DNA from: Sedimenticola thiotaurini | Lineage (GTDB): Bacteria > Pseudomonadota > Gammaproteobacteria > Chromatiales > Chromatiaceae | Direction: 5' to 3' | DNA: 64,000 nucleotides | NCBI RefSeq assembly: GCF_001007875.1 | Contig: NZ_CP011412.1 | Location: forward strand, 1,426,001-1,490,000 | In this document: positions 1-6,953 of the stretch, in pieces | How the letters are laid out: every line of letters starts with the position of its first letter | Position numbering within the stretch: the first letter of the stretch is position 1 | Notes under the pieces: generated by a model | The model's input: the letters and a program-made list of their open reading frames with translations, nothing else | What the model was told of the DNA's origin: nothing | Database searches by the model: none | Program-made: the position numbers and the translations under genes

Positions 1-404
1 TCAATCCGTGCCTTGAACCTGAAACCGAGCGTATCCCGCTGGCGGGTAAACAGATCACTGAGCAGTCGGATACCGCCAAGCAGGTTGGGACTCGCCTCGA
101 TCACGAACTCCGCCATTCCGTAACCTGGCACTTCCGGCAGATCAGCGGTGGCACCACTCAACACCCGGTTGCCCTCCACCTCCAGGGAGTAGCTCATACC
201 CTGAAGGGCCAAGGTCTCCCGGTTCGGATTGATCACCTGTATGCCGATATTGAAACGGGGCGCCCGCCCGGTCTCTGCTTTCGGCGCCAATGCAAACGAG
301 GTGATATTCACCTGGGGCTTTTCATAGCCAGACATCATGCCGGCACAACCCGATAGCAACAGGGAAACCAACAGCAACAGCCCCAGCGGTAGAGTAATAC
401 GCAT
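1..404 (-). CDS. LEA type 2 (LEA14-like) lipoprotein, 3' part missing
   Basis: The gene runs off the left edge; 134 codons are visible from an ATG at 404. The N-terminus is a lipoprotein signal: basic start MRIT, a leucine-rich core and a lipobox LLSGC with the lipidated Cys at residue 20. The mature part reads as a beta-rich LEA14/WHy-type domain (IGIQVINPNRETLALQGMSY, then a GYGMAEF segment), the usual layout of small periplasmic LEA-2 lipoproteins of proteobacteria. Their function is poorly known; a desiccation or stress role is assumed from the plant relatives only. The RAYT transposase gene lies directly upstream on the same strand. The family call rests on domain pattern, and the C-terminus cannot be seen. 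Confidence 0.75.
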   Translation of the reverse strand, partial: MRITLPLGLLLLVSLLLSGCAGMMSGYEKPQVNITSFALAPKAETGRAPRFNIGIQVINPNRETLALQGMSYSLEVEGNRVLSGATADLPEVPGYGMAEFVIEASPNLLGGIRLLSDLFTRQRDTLGFRFKARI

Positions 405-424
405 AATATTCTTCCTGATTAATA

Positions 425-447
425 GGGTCAGTGTCATCAATTTTGGC
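425..447. repeat. REP-like short repeat overlapping the transposase 3' end
   Basis: The segment begins GGGTCAGTGTCATCAATT and contains the stop codon of the RAYT gene (437-439). The same GGGTCAG(A/T)GTC-ATTGATT core recurs at 1194-1222, 1248-1276 and 2207-2259. Such repeats are typical companions of REP-associated tyrosine transposases, which act on them in trans. Confidence 0.6.
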
Positions 448-1147
448 TTTCCCGAAATGCCGCCGACTTTCTGTCTCCACCCCGCCCCAAAGGCACTGAC
501 CGCCGGCCGGTCTGGGCCTCTATCCGCGCCTTGAACCGGTCATCACCCAGGGCCCAAGCCTTGTTCGTCGCTTCCCGTATCGCCTTCAAGTCCCGTTCCG
601 GGACTTTACCGCGAAACAGGGCGCGGTAAGCACGCTGCCGCTCCGTGTCGAGTTTTCCCAGTTGACGATACATTGAATGGGGTGTCAACAACTGGATAGG
701 CTTGCCCAGGGCATTGCTCCTGTAACTGGACCAGGGGTATTCTGAGGGATGTTGCACCATGTTGGCTCTTACGGGGTTCAACTCGATATAACGGTATACC
801 GTCAGCAGATAATTTTCGGCATCCACCAGTGTGGATTTGTACCGCCCTTCCCACAAGGTTCCCGTACGGCCACAGGTCAAATTGATGTACTGAACGTACT
901 TGCGACCCTGTGCCTGCATCATACGGCTGATACCCTGCCGGTCACTGGGCGTCACCAGCAAATGGACATGATTGGTCATCAGTACAAAGGCATGGATGGC
1001 GACGTGGTATTTGGTTGCTGCGTCCTTGAGAAACGCTAGGTAGGCCTTATAATCTGCTTCATTATAGAAGCAGGCCTCCCGGTTATTACCTCGTTGAATC
1101 ACATGCTGGGCACAACCAGGCATATAGAGTCTGGGTAAGCGAGCCAT
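437..1147 (-). CDS. REP-associated tyrosine transposase (RAYT, Y1/HUH family)
   Basis: This 236-residue protein is a single-domain Y1 transposase of the IS200/IS605 superfamily. The metal-binding HUH motif is H60-V-H62 in TNHVHLLV. The nucleophile is expected to be a tyrosine in the GRKYVQYINL helix (Y84 or Y87). The segment GTLWEGRYKS around residues 96-105 and the following YIELNPVRA are hallmarks of the RAYT branch, which is usually domesticated and linked to REP palindromes rather than to mobile IS ends. The start MARLPRLY follows an AGGAGG-like site (RC of ttcctcctt). Length is normal and the frame is intact, so it is probably functional. REP-like repeats lie at its 3' end and in two copies upstream of it. 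Confidence 0.9.
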   Translation of the reverse strand: MARLPRLYMPGCAQHVIQRGNNREACFYNEADYKAYLAFLKDAATKYHVAIHAFVLMTNHVHLLVTPSDRQGISRMMQAQGRKYVQYINLTCGRTGTLWEGRYKSTLVDAENYLLTVYRYIELNPVRANMVQHPSEYPWSSYRSNALGKPIQLLTPHSMYRQLGKLDTERQRAYRALFRGKVPERDLKAIREATNKAWALGDDRFKARIEAQTGRRSVPLGRGGDRKSAAFRESQN

Positions 1148-1193
1148 ACTGTTCCTCCTTGAAACTCAGGCAAGATTAATACCTTACTCCTGT

Positions 1194-1222
1194 TTAATCA
1201 ATGAATCTGACCCTATTGATCC
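1194..1222. repeat. REP-like repeat, copy 1 upstream of RAYT
   Basis: A 29-bp element that contains CTGACCCTATTGATCC. It is repeated 54 bp further on with a single mismatch. Its reverse complement carries the GGGTCAG core found at the RAYT 3' end. Confidence 0.65.
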
Positions 1223-1247
1223 TTTGACTCTATTAATTCATTATTGA

Positions 1248-1276
1248 TTAATCAATGACTCTGACCCTATTGATCC
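1248..1276. repeat. REP-like repeat, copy 2 upstream of RAYT
   Basis: Second 29-bp copy, same orientation as the element at 1194, differing at one base (AATGACTC against AATGAATC). It lies in the short space upstream of the beta-barrel gene and could affect that gene's leader. Confidence 0.65.
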
Positions 1277-1329
1277 ATGATTAGAAGTTTGGATATAAGT
1301 TGTTATTTTAACTTTGAAGGATATTGCAG

Positions 1330-2097
1330 ATGGTAATTGAGAAACGATTAGTGTGGACCACTGTTCTTGGCAGCCTGATCGCAATCAGCAGCAGTGCTTA
1401 TGCCCAAGAAACTAGCGAGAAGTGGAATGGCCTCTATGGCGGCTTTGCGATTGGTGGGTTCTATGGTAAAGCCAGCCCGGATACAACCGTCAGCGATGGT
1501 ACTTATTTCAATACCCAAAACATTTCAACGCTCAACAGCACGTTTCAGGAAGAGATTAGTGACAAGGCGCTGAGCGGGTCAGCCTTGTTGGGATATGATG
1601 TGCAAAATGGCAATCTCGTCTACGGCATCGAGGTCGATCTGACCGGTATGAATTACTCGGAAAAGCATAGCCGCAATGTCAACTACGTGCTTCCAGCCGC
1701 AAATTCCTTTAGCGTCAGCACGGAGCTTGAAAGCAATTTTGCTCTCAGCATTCGCCCTAAAATTGGCTACAGCTTCGGCGATACGATGGTTCATCTTGCG
1801 GTTGGTCCGACCCTCAGTCGGTTCAAATACAGGTTTAACTTCTTCGATGATGCCGTCCCGTCCGCAGCCTCGTTCAGTGACAAAAAAACCGAACTTGGCT
1901 ATTCTGCCAACCTCGGGGTTAACCACCAGCTTGGTGATGGCTGGTTATTGCGCGGGGATTATGTCTATACCTACTATCCCGACATTGTTGATGGCAGCAA
2001 TCTGTTATCTCGACCGGCCGCCGAGACCGATGTGTTTTCCCATGACGCCAACTTCCACTCGCACAATATTCGCATTGGCCTGTTCAAAAGGTTCTAA
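1330..2097 (+). CDS. Outer-membrane beta-barrel protein (OMP_b-brl type)
   Basis: The 255-residue product has a cleavable signal peptide ending SSSAYAQ and then alternating amphipathic strands ending in the C-terminal aromatic signature GLFKRF. The start of the mature part, WNGLYGGFAIGG, is typical of porin-like eight-stranded barrels (Omp25/OmpA-barrel family), and the strand LGYSANLGVNHQLGDGWLLRGDYVYTYY is an 'OMP_b-brl' feature split by turns. ATG at 1330 is chosen because GAAGG at 1316-1320 gives nine-base spacing; a TTG six bases upstream is in frame but too close. It is flanked by REP-like repeats on both sides. No substrate or specific role can be deduced. Confidence 0.8.
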   Translation: MVIEKRLVWTTVLGSLIAISSSAYAQETSEKWNGLYGGFAIGGFYGKASPDTTVSDGTYFNTQNISTLNSTFQEEISDKALSGSALLGYDVQNGNLVYGIEVDLTGMNYSEKHSRNVNYVLPAANSFSVSTELESNFALSIRPKIGYSFGDTMVHLAVGPTLSRFKYRFNFFDDAVPSAASFSDKKTELGYSANLGVNHQLGDGWLLRGDYVYTYYPDIVDGSNLLSRPAAETDVFSHDANFHSHNIRIGLFKRF

Positions 2098-2206
2098 ATC
2101 ACATCCATCGCTTCAGCATGGAATATCCTTTTTTTCGTCATAAGCTGGATTACATATGTATTTGAAGCAGGGGCTGGTCAGTGCAGACAGCAAGTAGGGA
2201 TCGACA

Positions 2207-2259
2207 GGGTCAGTGTCGTTGATTTCGACTTCAGCTATTAAAATCAATGACACTGACCC
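2207..2259. repeat. REP-like inverted repeat pair
   Basis: Two 18-bp arms, GGGTCAGTGTCGTTGATT at 2207-2224 and its complement (one mismatch) at 2242-2259, are separated by 17 bp. This is a REP-type doublet with the same core as the elements around the RAYT gene. It sits 15 bp past the 3' end of the lipoprotein cassette gene, just where an attC site would be expected, and may also act as a transcription-stopping hairpin between two convergent genes. Confidence 0.7.
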
Positions 2260-2274
2260 CATTGATTCCCGGTG

Positions 2275-3273
2275 TTATTTTTCCTGTATTGACTGGCAAC
2301 TCCTGTAAACCATGTCAACAAAAGCCTTACGAAACTGTTTCCTGGCTTTGTTCGGCAATTTAGCACCTGATGTCAGTTGCAGTATCGCTGGCCAATATTC
2401 TTTTTCCAATCCTAGAAGCCACATCATATAAAGTTCATTTGATTGTAGCTGACTTTGGGGATACGGCATCAAAGGTAACATTGCAAAGCCCGAAAAATCC
2501 CCTTTGTATCTGTCGATAAATGCCTGTGCTTTGCTTTTTAGCGTAGGTACACCATGATTGGAAATCCACCTTTCAACTAAGGCTTCGTTATGTGGTTGCG
2601 GAAGGTGCAGATAGCTCCCTTCCAAAGGAACCAGCGGTGAATGGCTAAAAGCGTCCAATAAATCAACTATCGCCTCTTCCAAAGAGCCGGGATATTCCGG
2701 TATCTGTTTTTTGTGAACTCTTGAAGTAGAATTCGTAAGTCCATATAGGGAGCTTACTGTATGGTATCTCTGATCTACATTATCATACCAGCTGCCGGGC
2801 CGATCTGGAGATTTATATCTGGATTGCTCAATATGTCCTGCAATGGTTCGGGTAATTGATCCTTGCATACTGTCCGAACCGGCAGGAATGCCGGCTAATA
2901 AGACAGCAGCTTCACCACCAACATCGGGGTCAATAAATAATGGAGTAAGACTAGCAACCAATTCCAGCCTTGAATGTCGCTGCAAAAAGTCCAACGCCTC
3001 CTGCCGAAGATGAACACGATAGAAACCTTTATGACGTACGGCGGCAGCACCAATTCGATGAGAAGTCCAGTCACTTTGGTAACTCATGCGTTGCATGAGT
3101 GGTTTAGGTAATATTTTGAATTCTTTTTGAATACCGCAAACCACATCAATTGGAGTCTCTCCGGGAGGAATTTTAGTAGGACTACCATACAGCGGCAGCT
3201 CATCGTTTCCATTGCAACCGACAAGAAAGATAAGAACAATTACTAAAATAACTCTGACAAACTGTCTGGCCAT
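2275..3273 (-). CDS. Uncharacterised lipoprotein, integron cassette gene
   Basis: The 332-residue product starts with a signal peptide and lipobox FLVGC (Cys20), so it should be anchored to a membrane facing the periplasm. The rest has no domain I recognise. It contains PIDVVCGIQKEF near residue 45, a Gly/Ala-rich stretch around residues 110-135, and a C-terminal helical region rich in Lys and Gln. The ATG lies 30 bases after the GTTAGGC core of attC-1, the normal position for a cassette gene. Base composition is AT-richer than the flanking chromosome. No attC follows its stop; a REP pair is there instead. Function unknown. Confidence 0.75.
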   Translation of the reverse strand: MARQFVRVILVIVLIFLVGCNGNDELPLYGSPTKIPPGETPIDVVCGIQKEFKILPKPLMQRMSYQSDWTSHRIGAAAVRHKGFYRVHLRQEALDFLQRHSRLELVASLTPLFIDPDVGGEAAVLLAGIPAGSDSMQGSITRTIAGHIEQSRYKSPDRPGSWYDNVDQRYHTVSSLYGLTNSTSRVHKKQIPEYPGSLEEAIVDLLDAFSHSPLVPLEGSYLHLPQPHNEALVERWISNHGVPTLKSKAQAFIDRYKGDFSGFAMLPLMPYPQSQLQSNELYMMWLLGLEKEYWPAILQLTSGAKLPNKARKQFRKAFVDMVYRSCQSIQEK

Positions 3274-3302
3274 ATAAAACTCTTATTTAACTTCAGAATA
3301 AC

Positions 3303-3382
3303 GCCTAACATCACCGGCAGCAAAAAGCAGCGCGAGGAACGAGCGGCGCTTTTTGTTGTCCGTGTGTATGTGTTTGTTAGGC
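3303..3382 (-). other. attC-1: integron recombination site after the KAP cassette
   Basis: Read on the minus strand, the site opens with inverse core GCCTAAC (3376-3382) and closes with core GTTAGGC (3303-3309), a textbook RYYYAAC/GTTRRRY pair. Between them is an imperfect palindrome including AAAAAGC...GCGCTTTTT with unpaired bases, as attC folding requires. The TAA stop of the KAP gene lies inside the inverse core, common in cassettes. Length is 80 bp. Confidence 0.88.
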
Positions 3383-5527
3383 TTTTTGTTCATCTTTTTC
3401 CAACAATACTCGACGATGAATCCATACAAACTGATGCAAAACGATTGATCTATCGTTTCTCTCAAAATCTCTTGGGTAATTTTCCTGATCATCAGGGATA
3501 TTTCCTAAGAATGATTCGATAGACTTCAATATATACCCTGGATCAAAAATTCTAATTAGTGAGTTATATTGATCACGTTCAAAATCGGATTTATGTGAAA
3601 TCCCTGTCTCCATACCCCAAGCTGTAGGTGTATAAGCATCGAGCAATCGTACAATTGCTGACTTATCTTTTTCAAGAATCGAGGAAATATGTTTGATAAT
3701 CGATTCTTTCTTTGAATACTGGTTTAATATATAAAAAGTATGAGGCAAAATTCGTTTTTCTCCAGATGTAATATCGTTGACTGATTTAAGGTGATTATCT
3801 AAGCAATCCGCTAATTCTAAACCAATTTCTGCCACCTCTTCCGTAGAAAAAGCATCTTTCTCTGGTTTGTCATCTTCTTCTTTTCGTAACCATTTAAATA
3901 TCTCAAGCTGAAACGCAGAAGTGGTGGTTTGCCTAATGCACCTTACAACATGATCAACTCTATTTTTCTTTTCCAATTTCTGGACAAGGTCGCTTACTAG
4001 CATTGCGGCTTGTGTATGCGGATCATCCCAGCCAAACATACTCTCAGGATTGGGGTACTCAGAAGCCAGTTGGCAAACTGCCAGAGATAGGTAGGTTGAC
4101 TGCAACGCATTTAGTGAATTCGCTCTATTTCTTAGTTTACGAATTAGTACCCTTGAATTATCTGATGTAAGAACGTCGTGTAATGGGTTGCTTTCAGCGG
4201 AAATTTCTCCACCAGTTCCCTCTATAGTATTGATAAGCAGACTAATAGCAGCATCTGGAAAGTCTCCTTTTGGGACAGCGTAGGTAAAATAACGATCAAA
4301 GTACCCTTCGGCACAGATGCGCTGCCCATCATTCCATTTTTGATACCAGTCACTTCCATAGTGCATATTTCCGTATACTGCCTGTAGTTTTGGAAACATA
4401 TTTTTCAGTAGTTCAATATAGCCAGACGTGACTTTTCCTGTTTTTGTCAATACCCCATCAATAAGGTCTTTGATCCTTTGTTTTTCTGGCTCTGCATTGT
4501 GATGATATGAGTCATGAAAAGTACCGACAAAAGAGTCTTTATTCTTGCGCACAATTTCATATAGTTCTGGTGCGAATGTCCGTAAGCCTTCTAACAACAT
4601 TAAGTCTACTGGATTAACTTCACCTTTTAGTATAGGAAGGGAGAACATTAGGATATTACCGTAAAGTTTTGCTTTTCTAGGTGTTGTTAGGTTCTCATCA
4701 AAAGCAAGAGTAAAGTGCCTAACAAATTCTTGAACTTGTTGTTCTGATAGCTCGACTCCAGAAGTACTAAGTGCTTCATCGACACCCTGAAAACAAAACT
4801 GCCTTAAGTCTTTTGCCGGGACAGCAGGTAGATGTAATGGGACCTGTATTATTTTCTCCAAAAATTGCTCACCAGACTTTCCATTTGCTCCTGAATAATT
4901 CTCAGATAGTGAGGACGCAACAATATCCTTATCGAAGGCAAGAATGTAAGCGGTGAACCTAAAATCAGCAACAAGCTTTACCAGTTTAAATAGCGCTTGA
5001 ATTTCGCTTTTCTCTAATCGGTCAACATCATCGATTATTACTAAAATTCGCTTTTGTGAATCCTCCAACTCTTTCTCAATGCGATTCCGTAGTTCGATGA
5101 TGTCTGGTCCATGCAAAAATGCACCAACAGCCTCGCCTAATCCCTTCGCACCAGCTACCGATGCGATTCCGGGAGCTGTTTTTTTCAAAATGTCTTTAAA
5201 CTTCTCACCTTGTGTTATTAATTTTGCATCCAATGCATCTGCTAATACATCAAAAAAACCAAGCAATAGGGATTCAACGCTGCCAAACAGCCATGGATTA
5301 AACCTGACCGTGATCGCCGAACCGTTTTCTTTTATTGATTCTTCGATGAAATTTAGTACTGATGTTTTACCATCACCCCACGGCCCGTAAAGCCCGATAG
5401 TTATAGATGAAGGCTCTTGTCGTTCAGAAATTACATTTGCGACTCTCGCGGAAAATGTCGATCGTGAAAACCTGTCTTCACTCACAGTGCGTACAGGTGA
5501 ATCGCTTGAGTATTTTTCGCTGTCCAT
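3377..5527 (-). CDS. KAP-family P-loop NTPase, integron cassette gene
   Basis: The 716-residue protein carries a KAP NTPase domain in its N-terminal half. Walker A is GPWGDGKTS at residues 48-56 and Walker B is ILVIIDDVDR at 161-170, followed by the sensor-like segment AYILAFDKDIV. Between Walker A and B is the FNPWLF motif and a roughly 85-residue insertion typical of KAP proteins, here only weakly hydrophobic (GIASVAGAKGLGEAVGAF). The C-terminal half is helical and unassigned. KAP NTPases occur in several anti-phage systems and in membrane-associated complexes; a defence role here is inference. The ATG follows the attC-2 core by 16 bases and the stop is inside attC-1, so the gene forms a complete cassette without its own visible promoter. 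Confidence 0.88.
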   Translation of the reverse strand: MDSEKYSSDSPVRTVSEDRFSRSTFSARVANVISERQEPSSITIGLYGPWGDGKTSVLNFIEESIKENGSAITVRFNPWLFGSVESLLLGFFDVLADALDAKLITQGEKFKDILKKTAPGIASVAGAKGLGEAVGAFLHGPDIIELRNRIEKELEDSQKRILVIIDDVDRLEKSEIQALFKLVKLVADFRFTAYILAFDKDIVASSLSENYSGANGKSGEQFLEKIIQVPLHLPAVPAKDLRQFCFQGVDEALSTSGVELSEQQVQEFVRHFTLAFDENLTTPRKAKLYGNILMFSLPILKGEVNPVDLMLLEGLRTFAPELYEIVRKNKDSFVGTFHDSYHHNAEPEKQRIKDLIDGVLTKTGKVTSGYIELLKNMFPKLQAVYGNMHYGSDWYQKWNDGQRICAEGYFDRYFTYAVPKGDFPDAAISLLINTIEGTGGEISAESNPLHDVLTSDNSRVLIRKLRNRANSLNALQSTYLSLAVCQLASEYPNPESMFGWDDPHTQAAMLVSDLVQKLEKKNRVDHVVRCIRQTTTSAFQLEIFKWLRKEEDDKPEKDAFSTEEVAEIGLELADCLDNHLKSVNDITSGEKRILPHTFYILNQYSKKESIIKHISSILEKDKSAIVRLLDAYTPTAWGMETGISHKSDFERDQYNSLIRIFDPGYILKSIESFLGNIPDDQENYPRDFERNDRSIVLHQFVWIHRRVLLEKDEQKA

Positions 5528-5542
5528 TTAGATTCTTTTCTA

Positions 5543-5655
5543 GCCTAACGCCAAGTTAACCTGACGAGACGGAGTTGTTTGATTTTGTGGTAGCGTAGCG
5601 TAAAGCCACAAAATCGAACGACGCAGCCGAGGTCAGGTTAAACTTTTTGTTATGC
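5543..5655 (-). other. attC-2: integron recombination site before the KAP cassette
   Basis: On the minus strand the inverse core is GCATAAC (5649-5655) and the core is GTTAGGC (5543-5549). The inner L boxes pair as GTTAACCTGAC (5555-5565) with GTCAGGTTAAAC (5632-5643), leaving one extrahelical A. A second stem pairs GATTTTGTGG (5581-5590) with CCACAAAATC (5606-5615). The 113-bp site starts two bases after the upstream gene's stop codon. Confidence 0.87.
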
Positions 5656-5657
5656 AT

Positions 5658-6563
5658 TTAATTGAACCCTACGGAAGATACCGCCAGTATTTTGTAGCTT
5701 TTAAGATGACCTGTTTTGGTGGTTATCTTTTGGGCTTTGCAAAAGACCTCGTAAGGCTTTTCATCATAGTTACGTAATGCGTTTGCCTTTAGACTCTCTA
5801 CCATATCCCGTATGACACTCTCACCTCTAATAGGCTCGGCCAATACAAAAGGAATAGATCTTTCCTGTGCTGGAACGTAAATACGTCCTTTAAACGTATT
5901 TGAGCTGTAGCTTGATACAAAACCACGTATTTCAATTACTTCGTCATTAGTGAATTCTTCAATGATGTACTGAAAGGTATCCATTGATAATGTGGGGTTA
6001 AGCGGAACATCTTGGTTATTGATGTTTGTATATATTTTTGCTGTCTTGGCTGTTTTGTTTTTGTAGATGGGTCGATGGATTTCGGTTATGGCCGTAGAGC
6101 ACTTTTCGATCACCGAATCAAGTTGTGTCTCACGCACTTTCGGTAGCTCTATCTTGCTCTCTTCCGCTTCTTCATATAATTGGCCAAGAGATTTATCGTA
6201 ATCCACATGAAAGCCCAAGCTTTGTGATATTACATAGTCGTATGCAGAATAGACTAGATGACCTAGAGGAGTATTATTGGGAGCAGTTGAAACATGATAG
6301 GCAGCTGTCCCTAATACAAGAATTCCAGCTTTAACCTTCCAACTCCCTTCTTCTGACGGGAAAGTATAAATTTTTGCCCCCTTAAGAGAAGGGGCTTGAA
6401 CAATTACTTTTCCGTTAAGTATTAAGTGAGTTGTAATTGCAAGAGATCGTTGAAATCCGATGAGTGCTTGTGACACATCATACATATCAATTTCATGACC
6501 GTCTGAGTCATTACCTTCGTAAGACAACTCAAATTGAACATCATAATTTTTCATAGATTCCAT
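5658..6563 (-). CDS. Uncharacterised protein, integron cassette gene
   Basis: The 301-residue protein has no signal peptide or clear membrane segment apart from a mildly hydrophobic stretch near residues 78-90 (KAGILVLGTAAYHV). The N-terminus, YDVQFELSYEGNDSDGHEID followed by DVSQALIGFQRSLAIT, resembles a family of uncharacterised proteins (DUF7946-like, from memory and not verified). The C-terminal third has beta-rich segments (FKGRIYVPAQERSIPFVLAE) suggestive of a small barrel. The gene ends two bases before attC-2 and begins 21 bases after attC-3, so it is a complete cassette next to the KAP NTPase. Co-function with the NTPase is possible but cassettes are often unrelated. Confidence 0.78.
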   Translation of the reverse strand: MESMKNYDVQFELSYEGNDSDGHEIDMYDVSQALIGFQRSLAITTHLILNGKVIVQAPSLKGAKIYTFPSEEGSWKVKAGILVLGTAAYHVSTAPNNTPLGHLVYSAYDYVISQSLGFHVDYDKSLGQLYEEAEESKIELPKVRETQLDSVIEKCSTAITEIHRPIYKNKTAKTAKIYTNINNQDVPLNPTLSMDTFQYIIEEFTNDEVIEIRGFVSSYSSNTFKGRIYVPAQERSIPFVLAEPIRGESVIRDMVESLKANALRNYDEKPYEVFCKAQKITTKTGHLKSYKILAVSSVGFN

Positions 6564-6583
6564 TCACTTCCTGGTATTCGGAT

Positions 6584-6669
6584 GCATAACAGCTGATTAT
6601 TCTTCTCGCGCATCTCATGAGAAATGCGTCTCGCGCGAATATTGAATAAAACGACTTGATGTTCTATGC
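6584..6669 (-). other. attC-3: degenerate integron recombination site
   Basis: The core GTTATGC (6584-6590 on the minus strand) is intact. The opposite end reads GCATAGAAC (6661-6669), an inverse core with two extra bases. The middle folds into a long imperfect hairpin around CTCGCGCAT...ATGCGTCTCGCGC. It is probably the attC of a lost upstream cassette and marks the boundary of the cassette block. Confidence 0.6.
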
Positions 6670-6768
6670 ATTATATTTTCCACCAGGTAGAGAATCCCCA
6701 GCATTAGAGGCCAGTGCGTTTTTCTCTGCGCCAACCCACCAAGCCGATAAACCTTAAATTCTCAGTAG

Positions 6769-6933
6769 GTTATCAAACAAAATGGAACAGGTGAAATAAT
6801 TTCTCGTTCACGCTGGAGGGATACTGGATCTGGGGTAGAGATTGCTGTTGGCTTTGGGGATGGCGGCAACAGCACCATAAGTTACCGTTTATTTAGGCAT
6901 GCATACTGGCAAATATTTGTTGAGGATGAATGA
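6769..6933 (+). other. Open frame without a start codon, possible gene remnant
   Basis: Between attC-3 and the histidine kinase gene, a 54-codon plus-strand frame reads without interruption to a TGA at 6931. The translated part has a coherent look (DTGSGVEIAVGFGDGGNST, then YRLFRHAYWQIF), but there is no ATG/GTG/TTG start and a stop precedes it at 6766. It may be the tail of a broken gene or chance. The rest of 6670-6953 shows nothing I can name. Confidence 0.25.
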
Positions 6934-6953
6934 CTGCTTGTCAACAGCAGTAA

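Noticed and set aside
3283-3492. 69-codon minus-strand frame spanning attC-1
   Set aside because: It overlaps the KAP gene end and the attC hairpin; its sequence is explained by those.
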